NCBI GenBank assembly: GCA_944380545.1
Contig: CALWHV010000007.1
Location: 310,001 to 374,000, forward strand
Direction: 5' to 3'
DNA length: 64,000 nucleotides
From: an uncultured Eubacterium sp.
GTDB taxonomy: Bacteria > Bacillota > Clostridia > Oscillospirales > Acutalibacteraceae
Every line of letters starts with the position of its first letter. Position 1 is the stretch's first letter. Position numbers and translations under genes: made by a program. The notes under the pieces were generated by a model, which was not told where the DNA came from, did not search any database, and saw only the letters and a program-made list of their open reading frames with translations. This document shows, piece by piece, positions 1 through 11,100 of this stretch.

Positions 1-1137
1 AATGGTATTCAATGCATAGCCTCTAAACGCAACAAAATTAGACATATCACCAACAGCTATATCACCGCTGCGGTCAATATCGAATCCTACAACATAACCA
101 TCTTGACCTGATGTCTGTCCACGATATTTTGTGAACTCTGAAACATCGCCAACAGAAATGTCACCGGATTTATCCCAGTCGCAGGCTACGATACCTATCA
201 TCTGATCCGTGCCGGCGTTTACATCGGCGCCGTTCACGATAAGAGTAAAGGTTCTGTCGAAGCCGTAAGCATAGGTCACCTTAGCCTCATAAGTGCCGTT
301 CGGAACATCCGTAAGAGTGAAGCTGCCGTCGTCTTCGGTAAGGGCAAAGATCTCGGCGCCGTCCTCTGTTGTTACGGCTACCTTTGCACCGGTTACGGGA
401 TAAGAGCCGTACTGCTCGTCGGGCGAAGCAAGGGCGCCCACATAAGCTGTTACGGTGTAAAGGCTTTCAAGCTCCGGTGACAGGTCACAGGTTAAGCCGT
501 AGATCGAGCCGGCATATCCCGCCTCGGCGGAAAGCGCATAAACATTGGGAATACTCTCACTGCTCTCGCCGGATTCGATCACGGTTACATCAAAATAGCT
601 ATCCGATATATATGTATAATACGGAGAGGGGTTTACCTGCATAACATCCTGCATATCCACCGCGGCATCGCCGAGCACCTCTATGCCGAAGGTGACCAGA
701 TCCAGCGAGGATCCGGCAACGGCGGAGGAGCCGGCTTCCTTATCCGTTGAAAGAACGAAGAACGACACCCCGCCCTGCGAGGAATCGTACATACCGTCCA
801 GCCCGAGCTCCTGCTGCTTCCAGCAGGCGTTATCGGCAGAGAGCTCAAATTCAACAAAGCCTTGTGCAGAGATAACGGCGGGGTCGAACGAAGCGGTGAA
901 CTGAAGCTCCGCCAGGCGGGAAAGGGAGGATACGGAGACGGTCATATCATACCGACCGGGTGAAAGGAAATTTCCGTCGCACACATTACCCTCTGAATCC
1001 GTATAAGAAGCTGTTATTACCGGCGTTTGGGAGCCGGGTGCAGCGTCTGCCTGAGCATGGGCGGCAAATGTGCCGGATGCGGCAAGCAACGCGGCGCATA
1101 CGCAGCCGAGCAGGCGGCGGAGAATCTTGTTACGCAT
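1..1137 (-). CDS. Secreted dockerin protein with cohesin-like domain (3' end beyond window)
   Basis: The open frame runs from ATG at 1137 off the left edge, so 379 residues are visible and the C-terminus is missing. A GAGGT ribosome binding site (1146-1150) lies 8 nt upstream. Residues 1-29 form a signal peptide (Arg-rich start, hydrophobic core, AHA|QA-like cleavage). Residues about 45-180 look like a cohesin-type beta sandwich: a PGRYDMTV-like strand, FDPAV, and a later LVTFGIEV strand. Residues about 227-300 are a carboxypeptidase-regulatory/CNA-B-like beta domain. Two dockerin-type calcium loops follow at about 320-331 (DWDKSGDISVGD) and 352-363 (DIDRSGDIAVGD). It is extracellular and probably joins or docks surface complexes. 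The last 145 codons are nearly identical to those of the next gene. The cohesin assignment is by pattern only; the dockerin assignment is firm. Confidence 0.8.
   Translation of the reverse strand, partial: MRNKILRRLLGCVCAALLAASGTFAAHAQADAAPGSQTPVITASYTDSEGNVCDGNFLSPGRYDMTVSVSSLSRLAELQFTASFDPAVISAQGFVEFELSADNACWKQQELGLDGMYDSSQGGVSFFVLSTDKEAGSSAVAGSSLDLVTFGIEVLGDAAVDMQDVMQVNPSPYYTYISDSYFDVTVIESGESSESIPNVYALSAEAGYAGSIYGLTCDLSPELESLYTVTAYVGALASPDEQYGSYPVTGAKVAVTTEDGAEIFALTEDDGSFTLTDVPNGTYEAKVTYAYGFDRTFTLIVNGADVNAGTDQMIGIVACDWDKSGDISVGDVSEFTKYRGQTSGQDGYVVGFDIDRSGDIAVGDMSNFVAFRGYALNTI
20..459 (-). repeat. Duplicated dockerin/beta-domain module, copy 1
   Basis: About 440 bp align without gaps to 1295-1734 at a constant offset of 1275 bp and in the same reading frame. 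Long stretches (for example around 41-130) are identical. This is the C-terminal module of two neighbouring secreted protein genes, produced by tandem duplication or gene conversion. Confidence 0.85.
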
Positions 1138-1245
1138 AGTTTATGACCTCAAATCGGATATTTTGAACGATGCGTCCGGCGCCGGTTGTATTCCGAACGC
1201 CGGACAAAATTACATTTTACTCAATAGACAATTAGTTTAAAACAG

Positions 1246-4200
1246 TCAGTTCTGGATTGTGATACTCTTATATTGCATAGATGTTGTTGCACTTCCTCTA
1301 AGTGCAACAAAGTTAGACATATCACCAACAGCTATATCACCGCTGCGGTCAATATCGAATCCTACAACATAACCATCTTGACCTGATGTCTGTCCACGAT
1401 ATTTTGCGAACTCTGCAACATCTCCAACAGAGATGTCGCCGGATTTATCCCAGTCGCAGGCTACGATACCTATCATCTGATCCGTGCCGGCGTTTACATC
1501 GGCGCCGTTCACGATAAGAGTGAAGGTTCTGTCAAAGCCGTAAGCATAGGTCACCTTGGCTTCGTAAGTGCCGTTCGGAACATTCTGAAGAGTGAACATA
1601 CCGTTATCATCCGTTGTGCCGGTGATCTCGGTACCATCCTCTGTTGTGACAGTTACCGTTGCGCCGGTGGTTGCGAACGAGCCGTACTGGTCGTCGGGCG
1701 AAGCAAGGGCGCCAACATAAGCTGTTACGGTGTAGCCCTCTGCCGGCTCAACAGCCTCGCCGGTGGTAAGTCCGTTTTCAGCGCGCATCAGATTGGTTCT
1801 GATCGTGTAAACATCGGATACCTGATACAGATATGTATCCTCATCCGTAAGCGGATTTTCGGGAACATACTTGCCCGCATCCTTATGCTCGTAGGTGGTG
1901 TTGCCGGCAACGGCGGCATTTACGGCAGCATCAAGCGCGTCGATAAACGCAGCCCAGCTTTCAGCCGTGTAGGTAACGCCGTCCTTATTGTTATCGGCGG
2001 TGTAGGTAGCACCGTCAACAGCGTAGGACTGAGCCTCAACATCAACCGTTACGGATGTGTAAGGAGTTGTGGTAACATCCTTATCCGCGCTGGTCTTGCC
2101 GTTTACGGCACAGGAGATCTCTTCCTCAAGCTTTGTGCCCATATAGCCGCGCTCGTAAACGCCCTCCATATAGAGGTCGAACAGGCGGATAGCCTCGTTT
2201 ACTTCAAACGCGTAGGTATTGGGCGTAGCAACGCTCTTATCGAAATCGGTTACCTTTTCAAAGTCGGCAAGCTCGTACTGCTCGCCCTCTTCAAGGCCCG
2301 CGTTGAATACCGCAAGATTATCCTCTGCAGCGGAGTCTACGCAGCCGAAGGCGTGAGTTCTTTCACCGGCCTCGTTATAATAATAGTAATCATTATAATA
2401 GTCTACGGTGATAAGAGCCTCTGCCTGGCGTGACATCGACATCATATTCTCATATCCGATAACCTCAAAGTTTGCATTATTGAGGGAGGAGGTGAGAGCT
2501 ACGATGTGGTCAAACAGAGTTTGCGGATAATCAACATTGATGTAATCCTGAACAAGCTGGTAAGCATACTCAGCCTTGTTGGTGAGCTGGGCAACACCAC
2601 CGCGCTGGTCTGCGCCGGCAACGATGCCGTAAGAGGTTGTTGCGATCTTGAGCACCCAATCATCGTCCGTTGAGCTTGAAGTTGTGTTGTTTGCACGAAC
2701 ATAGGTGAACTGGATCTCATCATAAAGCTGATTTCCGGTTGCATCCGTTGCAAGCTCGTCGGTATCGGTGAAGTACGGGTCGCTGTAAAGACGATTTTCA
2801 TCGTTAGTGCCGTCAAGATCAACCCAATCCTTAACATACTGAACATCGTTGAGGAGATGATACTGAGCGGTATCGTCCTCGCCCTGCTCTCTTACATAAA
2901 CAACCTCTATATCCGTGCCCTCAAGCTTGAATATCTCATATTCCTGCTCGGGATACGAGCCTATCTTGAGCGAACGGTATTGGCCGGTGCTTTCAAGACC
3001 GTTGCCGGGCGTTGCAAGCTCGGTGCTGAGAACGGGGTTCTTATATACATAAGTGTCCGTAGCCTTATCAAGATAACGGGTTGCATAATAGTAGCCGCCG
3101 TTTTCAAACAGATTATAGGTGTTTATGATTTCGGGATACTGCTTAACAGTATCTGCGGAAGCAAGCTTGTAAGCCACATCGCCGATGGCGTTAGTGGTGC
3201 TTACATACTGCTCGTTATACGCCTTTGTGGAAGCGTACTGATCGGCGTTTTCCATCGTGATCGGATACTCCTGAGCAGCAAGAGCATCGGTAGCCGCCTG
3301 TGAGAAGTACTCATAAACTTCGGCGTTTTCAACATCGGCAGAGGTGTAGTTGTTGAGGAAGCCGCCTATCTGCGAAGAGATAGCCGCAGCAGCCTCGGCC
3401 TCGCCGGAGTCGTCAACAACCGTTATCGGGATGCTGACAGTTGCAGGGGTGGACGCTACGAAGCGGATATCCTCCGAGCCTTCGTTTGTGCCGCCCTGAA
3501 CCTGGGTCTCCTGATCCCAATAAAGGAAGTTACTCTGAATGTTGGAGCCATTCGTAGTTACCTTCTGGAAGGCGATTACGATACCGGGGATACCGGAAGC
3601 AAGCGAGAAATCGCCGGGCTGAGTCATTGAATACTCAAACGCAGTTTTGTAATTATTGCTGTCAAGCTGGAGCCATACCTGCTTGTAAGAGCCGTCGGCG
3701 GACATCTCGTACTGGTGATTAGCCGGAACAAAGCCGTCGCCGAACGAAGCGGTATGCGCCTCTACCTGCTGCCTTGTTGCAACAACATGGAATCTGTAAT
3801 CCGTGATAGTGGAATCATTTTCCATAGCAGTCGTAAGAGCGTCTTTGGTGAGAGCGTCGTTTACCCACTCGCCGTTCTTGTAGTAATCGTAGAAGAATAC
3901 ATTTACAACATCGCCGGTTACGCTGTCGCAGCTGGCGGCAAGATAATCGGAGCCGCCGATGTTTTTAACGGCTATAACGCCGTCTATGCCCTTTCCACTG
4001 GTCTCGTTCCAGATATAAAGCGGGTAATTGATGTTTTCAATCTGAGTGGTTCTTACAACAACATTGTTCGGATACTGAACATTGGCATAGAGAGTTCGCG
4101 GAACCCAGCTGCCGCTGGGATATCCGAAAGCTTCAGTGATGCGCTGCGACCAGCTTGAATATGTGCCGGACTTAGGATTCTGCTGCGGTGAGAAGCTCTC

Positions 4201-7200
4201 TTCTGTGAACGGCGAAGCGCCCGTGTTATCATAGGTAAGGTTATACCAGTCTTTTACGGTGGTAACATAGAATCTTATAACCTTGGTAAAGGTCTTGTTG
4301 TAAGTGCCGTTATCATCCGTCTCGTGAGCGTAGGGCTGACCGTCCTCTTCAACTATTCTGTAGTTGACAGTGAAGGAAACTACCGTATCCTGAGCGCCGC
4401 CGAAGTCGCCTTGAGCAAGGTTGCCCGTAGCCGTAAAGGTAACGGACTCGGAAGGCTCAAGATTATTGTCGTAAGACGAATAGGTGAAGCTGCCCTTATC
4501 TGCGGTAACGCTGTCTATCTGCATATATGCACGGGGCTGCTGAACGAATTCGCCCGCCTCGTTTCTGACATAGCGGTTGATACCGTAGCTGGGATTAGTC
4601 AGCGTGATATCAAAGGTGATAGAGTTACCGTAGTTATAGGATGACTGAGCGCCCTTACTCTGGGCAGTTTCAAGGTCCTTAAGCTGGAAGGTCTGTATGC
4701 TGGGCATAAAGCCGGGCACGAAGCTTGCAACAGCGTTAACAGCGAACATAGCGCCGTTCCAGAAGGTATCCGGATAAGTGGTGCTGTTCTTTGTGTAGCC
4801 GGAAGCCTCGGCAACATTAACAACGAATTTACCTATTACGCCGATATCGGTGTCATCTCCGACGGTGCCTGCAATGCAGTCGCGCTGGATAAGATCGTGG
4901 AACGGATGAAGCGATGTGTTATCCGGGATAACCTTGGCTTCAGCGCCCTTATCATAATAATAGGAGTTCGTGTAACGCGGGCCAACGATGCCGTTAAGGA
5001 GATCCTTAACAAAATCGTAAGCAACATTAACGATGCCCTTTGAGCTTATCGACGGAGCGCCGATGATGGTGGCAAGACGATAGATGAAGTTCGTGATGCC
5101 GCCGCGGCCGTCGTGAATATCGGCATTTCCGATATCAAGAACGCCCTTTACGATGTCGTTCCAGATAAGTTCTTCCGAATTGAACTTGCCGTGCTTATCG
5201 GTGGTGCCGTACTGCAGCTCGCCGAGAACGGGGAGCAGATGGTTTGCGGCGATATCGATATTCTGCCAGATCGTGTTTTCAAGAGTGATGGTGCACTCTG
5301 CCGTTGCGGGATTTAAGCAGCCGAGAAGCGCGCCTGCGCCCCTTTCGTTAGCATAGTAAACAACAACGGAATTGAGAAGCGAAAGCAGATCGGTCTTTGA
5401 AGAAACCTGCTCTTCATAGCTCTGGGCTGCGGTAACATCATAAATGCTCCAGGGGTTGCCGTTACCGTCGGTTACGGGAACATACTGGGTCATAACATAG
5501 CCGACCGCGTCGCGGGCCATTGCAAGAAGATCCTCAAGCGTTACATCATAGAAGCCGTCCTCACCCTTCTCAACGAAAGACGAATAATCGTTTTCGGGAA
5601 GAATGTAGGCAAGATACTCCTGAAGAGCAAGACCTGCCACGCCTTCGGCGTCATCGCAGGCATCCCACTTATCCTTGTGGATCTGACCCATAAGGCTGTC
5701 CAGATTATTTTCAAGACAGGCGATAAGGAAGGGAAGCATTGCCTCTTCAAAGGTCTCTTCGGAAAGAGCTGCCTCTTCGCCGTAGCTCTCATAGAACGCC
5801 GCAAGGATATTGGCGTCCGTAGCGTCTGCAACATACTGAACCACCTTGAGCGCGTTTGAAACGAGCGCGGTGGAAATCGTGGTCGGGTCTGTGGTGTTGC
5901 CCGTTGTTGCAAGCGCCGAAGCATCGTAATCAGGCAGGAAATCCTTAACTGCAGCTACAAGGAAATCATTGAAGCCGGCAAGGATGCTGCTATAATTAGA
6001 GAAATCGGTTGCAAAGAAGCGCTCTATATTTGACATACCCACCGTTTTGATATTGGTGTTGAGCGGGCCGGTGGCCTCCTGGAAGTAGTAAGCCATAAGC
6101 GGGCTTCTGCAAACCTTATTAAATAGGTATTGAGACTGAATGTCTCTCCAGGAATGAGTTTCGGAATCGCTTGCCGCTCTGTTAAAGGTAAGATCCGTCT
6201 TTACCTGCTCAAGGTCAAGACCGGCTTCGTGAGCCCACGCCTCTACCTTATCGGCGGAGTAGTTGTTCGCGGGATTGGTGTGATCCCAGGTGTAGCCCTT
6301 GCCGTCAAACCACTTGGCGTAATTCCAGTCGTAGTCGTTAACAGCGTAGTTGAGCTGACCGAGAGTGGGTGAAAGAGCCGTCTTCCACGCAACCTCAAGC
6401 GCTTCCATCGAAAACTCAAACAGGTTGTCGCCCGGTTCAAGCGTGAGGTTAACATCGTCAACATCGTCTTCGTTTTCATCATAACGGAATATGTAAACAT
6501 TACCGTCATTCGTGTAGAAGAGCTTGGGATCGGTGTTGCCCTCTGCATAGCGCTCTACGGAAGTGGTGCCGTCCGGATAAGTGATGTTCACATTGATCTG
6601 CTGAAGCAGCTTTGTGCTGAGCGCCTGGAACAGGACTGTGTCAAGCTCGTAGCCGGCGTCGCCGTAATAGATGTGTGTTGCTTCCTCATCGGTGTACCAA
6701 TCGGTGAGATTGGTGAGAAGCAGCGCAACGATACGGTGAACGATATTGTCCTTATAATCTGAAGGAACCTCCGCGCCGACAAGGCCGCCGAGCATGTCGC
6801 CGATCATACCGTAAACATCAATGTTGAATCCGAGAATATCGACCAGACCGCTTTCAAGCAGCCCGAGGTTGAGCTGACCGGTGAGCACCTGCTTGAGAAC
6901 GGCCTTGCTGCCGTCCCAGTTAGCGGTGATCTTCTCTATGATCTTGAAGAGCGTTGTAACGATCTTTATTGAATCGTTCTGCGAGCGGTAATCCTTGCCG
7001 CAGTAGTAATCGGGAGATTCAACATAGCTGAGCTCGCGGATAGGTGAAAGATCTATGTTCTTGGCGTCGCCTAAGTTGTCAACCAGTCCGGCGTTATCGT
7101 CAAGAACCTGCTGGATCTGATTGATCGCGTCAAGCAAATCGTTCACACTGTTGAGCTTGATGTTGAGATGGATAACAACAGCTATATCGTTGTTGACCGA

Positions 7201-7437
7201 TATGGGATCCATCTGAATCGTTGCAAGCACGCTGTCAAGATAATCAAGAAGCGCATCTGCGGTCTGCTCGTCGGTAAGTACCGCCCAGCCGAGGTCGTTT
7301 ACCTGATCCGCGGTGATATTGTCGTCATAATACGACTCATCAGCCGCAAAGGCGGAAAACGCGCCGGTGAAGGCGGTGAGGATCATAACCATTGCGAGAA
7401 ACAAGGCAAGCAATTTTTTGCTGAATTTTGTTTTCAC
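1246..7437 (-). CDS. Giant secreted dockerin protein, 2063 aa
   Basis: The start is GTG at 7435-7437, with GGAGGT (complement of 7445-7450) 7 nt upstream. Residues 1-31 are a signal peptide ending AFA|ADES. Residues about 40-1020 are mostly helical and rich in short Leu/Ile/Val-Asn-Asp segments without a family I recognise. About 1040-1180 is beta-rich (adhesin-like). Near 1840 there is a FIVAR-like helical segment (YTAESWAAFIDALDAAV). A carboxypeptidase-regulatory-like beta domain comes next, followed by two dockerin loops at 1995-2006 and 2028-2039. No sortase motif or C-terminal membrane anchor is visible, so attachment would be by dockerin-cohesin docking or the protein is released. It sits 108 bp upstream of the other dockerin gene and may be co-transcribed with it. 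No enzymatic domain is seen; surface adhesin or scaffold is inference. Confidence 0.85.
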   Translation of the reverse strand: MKTKFSKKLLALFLAMVMILTAFTGAFSAFAADESYYDDNITADQVNDLGWAVLTDEQTADALLDYLDSVLATIQMDPISVNNDIAVVIHLNIKLNSVNDLLDAINQIQQVLDDNAGLVDNLGDAKNIDLSPIRELSYVESPDYYCGKDYRSQNDSIKIVTTLFKIIEKITANWDGSKAVLKQVLTGQLNLGLLESGLVDILGFNIDVYGMIGDMLGGLVGAEVPSDYKDNIVHRIVALLLTNLTDWYTDEEATHIYYGDAGYELDTVLFQALSTKLLQQINVNITYPDGTTSVERYAEGNTDPKLFYTNDGNVYIFRYDENEDDVDDVNLTLEPGDNLFEFSMEALEVAWKTALSPTLGQLNYAVNDYDWNYAKWFDGKGYTWDHTNPANNYSADKVEAWAHEAGLDLEQVKTDLTFNRAASDSETHSWRDIQSQYLFNKVCRSPLMAYYFQEATGPLNTNIKTVGMSNIERFFATDFSNYSSILAGFNDFLVAAVKDFLPDYDASALATTGNTTDPTTISTALVSNALKVVQYVADATDANILAAFYESYGEEAALSEETFEEAMLPFLIACLENNLDSLMGQIHKDKWDACDDAEGVAGLALQEYLAYILPENDYSSFVEKGEDGFYDVTLEDLLAMARDAVGYVMTQYVPVTDGNGNPWSIYDVTAAQSYEEQVSSKTDLLSLLNSVVVYYANERGAGALLGCLNPATAECTITLENTIWQNIDIAANHLLPVLGELQYGTTDKHGKFNSEELIWNDIVKGVLDIGNADIHDGRGGITNFIYRLATIIGAPSISSKGIVNVAYDFVKDLLNGIVGPRYTNSYYYDKGAEAKVIPDNTSLHPFHDLIQRDCIAGTVGDDTDIGVIGKFVVNVAEASGYTKNSTTYPDTFWNGAMFAVNAVASFVPGFMPSIQTFQLKDLETAQSKGAQSSYNYGNSITFDITLTNPSYGINRYVRNEAGEFVQQPRAYMQIDSVTADKGSFTYSSYDNNLEPSESVTFTATGNLAQGDFGGAQDTVVSFTVNYRIVEEDGQPYAHETDDNGTYNKTFTKVIRFYVTTVKDWYNLTYDNTGASPFTEESFSPQQNPKSGTYSSWSQRITEAFGYPSGSWVPRTLYANVQYPNNVVVRTTQIENINYPLYIWNETSGKGIDGVIAVKNIGGSDYLAASCDSVTGDVVNVFFYDYYKNGEWVNDALTKDALTTAMENDSTITDYRFHVVATRQQVEAHTASFGDGFVPANHQYEMSADGSYKQVWLQLDSNNYKTAFEYSMTQPGDFSLASGIPGIVIAFQKVTTNGSNIQSNFLYWDQETQVQGGTNEGSEDIRFVASTPATVSIPITVVDDSGEAEAAAAISSQIGGFLNNYTSADVENAEVYEYFSQAATDALAAQEYPITMENADQYASTKAYNEQYVSTTNAIGDVAYKLASADTVKQYPEIINTYNLFENGGYYYATRYLDKATDTYVYKNPVLSTELATPGNGLESTGQYRSLKIGSYPEQEYEIFKLEGTDIEVVYVREQGEDDTAQYHLLNDVQYVKDWVDLDGTNDENRLYSDPYFTDTDELATDATGNQLYDEIQFTYVRANNTTSSSTDDDWVLKIATTSYGIVAGADQRGGVAQLTNKAEYAYQLVQDYINVDYPQTLFDHIVALTSSLNNANFEVIGYENMMSMSRQAEALITVDYYNDYYYYNEAGERTHAFGCVDSAAEDNLAVFNAGLEEGEQYELADFEKVTDFDKSVATPNTYAFEVNEAIRLFDLYMEGVYERGYMGTKLEEEISCAVNGKTSADKDVTTTPYTSVTVDVEAQSYAVDGATYTADNNKDGVTYTAESWAAFIDALDAAVNAAVAGNTTYEHKDAGKYVPENPLTDEDTYLYQVSDVYTIRTNLMRAENGLTTGEAVEPAEGYTVTAYVGALASPDDQYGSFATTGATVTVTTEDGTEITGTTDDNGMFTLQNVPNGTYEAKVTYAYGFDRTFTLIVNGADVNAGTDQMIGIVACDWDKSGDISVGDVAEFAKYRGQTSGQDGYVVGFDIDRSGDIAVGDMSNFVALRGSATTSMQYKSITIQN
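1295..1734 (-). repeat. Duplicated dockerin/beta-domain module, copy 2
   Basis: Partner of 20-459. It encodes the carboxypeptidase-regulatory-like domain and both dockerin loops of the 2063-residue protein. The differences from copy 1 are scattered single bases without indels. Confidence 0.85.
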
Positions 7438-7606
7438 AAATTTTACCTCCGAATTTCTGTGTGTTTATTGATTTACAAATGAAGCTATTTAACCAACAAA
7501 AAGCCGAAGTTTCGTGCTCTGACCGGCGGGCAATCCGCACTAGCAAGGCGACCCTGGCGGCCGCATCGGTTATAATTGGATAAAACAAAATACTCCATTT
7601 AAGTAA

Positions 7607-7635
7607 ATTAAAGCACAGCGCCGCCTAAAAGTCAA
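7607..7635 (-). promoter_or_regulatory. Sigma-A promoter for the 2063-aa dockerin protein
   Basis: On the minus strand, TTGACT (7630-7635) and TTTAAT (7607-7612) are separated by 17 bp, about 170 bp upstream of the GTG start. It is one half of a divergent promoter region between two giant secreted-protein genes. Confidence 0.55.
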
Positions 7636-7670
7636 TATCAACAAATTTAAAATAAAAACTTTGGTAATTT

Positions 7671-7684
7671 TGACAAAATTGTCA
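7671..7684. promoter_or_regulatory. Small inverted repeat in divergent promoter region
   Basis: TGACAA and TTGTCA are perfect 6-bp arms around AA. The site lies between the two divergent promoters of the 7438-8174 gap and could be an operator. The rest of this 737-bp gap is AT-rich and carries no gene that I can support. Confidence 0.25.
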
Positions 7685-8026
7685 GTTCCGTTTTGTGTAT
7701 TTTGACAGCAGATTTTTTAATGGTTTGTTTAGAATAATTTTACAAATTGTTTACAATTACAGTCTCGGCACACTATTACCGGGCGTAAAATATGTAAATG
7801 TCTTGTGCTTTACACAACAACATATTGTATAGAATTTGACGCATCTCCACATTTTGTTGCACGCCTCGGCAAGCGCCGGCGCTTTACACCGCCTGACGAG
7901 TTTTTTCGACCGTTTTTGCGTCCGGTCGCGAAAAGCCGTTATGAAACTGCGCCTAAAATTCGGAAAAATTTACATTTCTTTTGGGCAAAACAAACAAGGG
8001 TTATTAACAAATCGTTAAAAAAGATA

Positions 8027-8055
8027 TTGACTTATTTTTTTAATTTTGTTATAAA
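8027..8055 (+). promoter_or_regulatory. Sigma-A promoter for the 2485-aa secreted protein
   Basis: TTGACT (8027-8032), a 17-bp spacer and TATAAA (8050-8055) give a transcript with a leader of about 110 nt. The leader is GC-rich and can form hairpins (8075-8140) but matches no riboswitch class I recognise. A strong AAGGAG site lies at about 8159-8164. Confidence 0.65.
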
Positions 8056-8174
8056 TATAGTGTATTGTTCGTACGCTTGGGCAGGTGCGCCCTTTTGCGC
8101 CCGTAAGCGCAAAAAAACGCATATGCCCGGCGGTGGGATGATTCCCAAATCATATAAAGAAGGAGAGATGATTT

Positions 8175-11100
8175 ATGAAAACGAGCAAACGGTTACTCAG
8201 CTTTTTCTTAGCTGTAGTAATGGTGGTGACCACATGCTCCGTGGGCCTTACCGCTTTTGCGGCCGACGACCCCGAAGATCAGGTGTTCACCTACATCACC
8301 GACGATGGCGAAGCCGTTGATATCACATATCAAGGCCTTCAAGACATTGTCAACACATACGCTCCTACTCTTATAGAGTCGCTCAGAGGCGAACTTGAGG
8401 GCATAGAGGGAGCGAATATCGATGTCGACAAAATAGTCGGCGCCAAAAACCCGATAGGCGAGCTGCTCGGCCAGCTTGCGCCGTTCCTTTACGGCGTGCT
8501 GAACGACAGCGCTTACGACACGCTTGCGCCGATGGTCAGCGGCGGCATCACGGGTATGGGCAACACGGCTGAGAGCGTTCTCGGCTCCGCCTACGACTCG
8601 TCTGCGGATTACAGCTATCTTGAGGATGAGGACGCAACCCTCAGCTTCTGGGATCTTTACAGCGTTGTTTCCGCGGTTATGAACGATGAGAGCGCAGACA
8701 AGGAAAGCGCGTTCTACAAATTCTGTAAAGACGCAAAGCCCAAGCTGGACTCACTTCTTAACGCGTACGACAGCGCATACAGCGCAACCGCAAAAGTTGA
8801 TGAAGTGATGCGCTCGGTGCTTGACACCACCGCCTTTGCGCCTATTTCTCCTTTGATGGGGATCAACAGCTATGCAATACTGTTTAATAACAGCGACAAC
8901 CCTGATTTTGTTGCGGCAAACAACGCGATAAAATCCGCCGGATATTATGCAGGCGTTCCCGCATCAGCAGAAAACATCGGTGATGTTCTTCTTAGCGACG
9001 GAAAAACCCTTAAGCAGTGGACGGACGAAGTTCAGGCAAACGGTAACAAGTACAAGGATTATGATTTTACACCGTTTATCAACTATGTTTCCAGATATGC
9101 ACAGCTGAGCTATATAATCAACGAGGGTGAAACGCTTTCGCTTCTCAATTCCTTATTCTACTACTACAATCTTTCTATTTGCAGCTCATCCGTAAGCTTG
9201 ACTTATATGCTGCTCTCGCACGGCAACAAGTCATATACTTTCTCACAGGCAGGTATGTGCAGCGGACTCGGTCTTGACTCACAGATAACTGTACGCGTTG
9301 AGCCCGGCGAATATTGGTACAACCTGACGGTGAACGCTGAAAGCGACGCATACACTTGGGATCTTTTCAAGAACGAATTTATGCAGACCATGGCAATGCA
9401 AATGATGTTCGGCACCATAACTCCGAGCGTCTTAGAAAACGCCAAGGACGAACTTTACGGTCTTTATATGTGCATCGGCACGATGTATCTTCCTATGTTC
9501 TCAGAAGGTTCCACCGTATCGGACGATGTTTCCACCTTCAAAACCGAATGGTACAAGGACACTTTGAGCGGCTTGTTTGCCGTAACCGGCAAGGAAGAAA
9601 GCTTTGAGGCTGCAAGAGCCCTTATTGACGATTCCTATGCGTTTGACGCTGATGAGCTTAATGTTCTTAGGCGGATAGCTGAAAAGTACAACTTTTTCAG
9701 CGGCTATTCGCCTGATGACTTTAACAAATCAGAATTTCTTGGCATAAAAGCGAACTTTATGGCAGATGTTTACGCTGCCGCCGATGAAATCGGCGACGAT
9801 GCGCTTGTCTGCCTGCTTGACTACACCGACTCCCGCTCATATGCCAACAGCTTTATCCAGGTTTTGCGCAGCTGGGACGGCGGCGATGTTAACGCATTTA
9901 TCAGCAACAATCTTGCCGCACGGCAATTCGCCGATCAGATTCAGCAGAGATACGGCGCTTACCTTATTCACACTTATTTCAGCGACGGTTTTGATTCCGG
10001 TGAAAACGGAAACTACAAAAACTACCTCAAGCCTGCGCTTGACGGCTATGTAATAAGCGCGTCCCTTGAGAGCTATGAGCAGGATGATTTTGTTAAGGCG
10101 CAGGAGGTTGCCGACGGTGAAACTCCCGCTTGGTACGTTACGGACATTTGGACCGGCGTTGTAAACACAGTGCTCAACAGCCTTGTTAACGGCCTCCTTG
10201 ATCCGGACGCGGGAGATATAATCGGCGGTCAAAACATCAACGACCTGCTTTCCGCATTCGTTCAGTCGGATGTTGACTTCATCGGCCTGCTGAACAATAT
10301 CTACCTGAATCTTGCAGACAACCCGGTTCAGGCGATATTCAGGCTTCTTCCCGCGCTGGTTGTGCTAATTGACGAGCTTATCGTTCCGATAGCCTTTAAC
10401 CAGGAAGGCGACTCGGATCCCGGCAATCTGCTCAACATAATCATAAATATTGTCGCGCCTAACGCTACGCAGGGCAAGGGCAGCCCCACCGGCATAGGAA
10501 GACTTCAGCTTGACCTGAACACAATAGTGCCCACGCTGCTGCACTGGCTGCTCCGCGACAACGATTATACTTATACCTATTATAATGAAGTCACCGACAA
10601 CGGCGACGGCACCTATACCTACAACGGCACATATACCGCCCAGGGTATACAGGACGCAGTGCCCTGTATCCTGAACATTTATGTTGCCGACCAGGCGCTC
10701 GGCAACGCTTCGATAAGCGGTATTGCAGAGCCCGGCAACGCCATCGTTAAAGAGCTTGCAACCTTCGGCCTTGAAGTGGTTGAGGAATATATTGCGGAGC
10801 ACGGAAACGATGCAAAGGGCTACGACGCCAAAGGCAAGCCGCTCAACCGCGGCCTCAACAACATTCTTGTTGCCTTCCCCGCAATCATCAACGACCTCGG
10901 TCAGAAGATGATGGAAAAATACGACATCCCGTCTGACTGGAGCTTCGGCGAGTTTGACACATTTGAGGATGAAAAATCCGGCAACACCATTACATATAAT
11001 GTAACGGTTCAGCAATTCAAGGACCTTGCCGCAAAGATCGACAGCGAGACCGCCAAGAATGTTCTGGGCGTATTCGTTGAGATGTTTGTTGACAACTGGT

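Noticed and set aside
8056..8174. Riboswitch in the leader of the 2485-aa gene
   Set aside because: GC-rich hairpins are possible, but no conserved motif of a known class (c-di-GMP, SAM, cobalamin) was found by eye.
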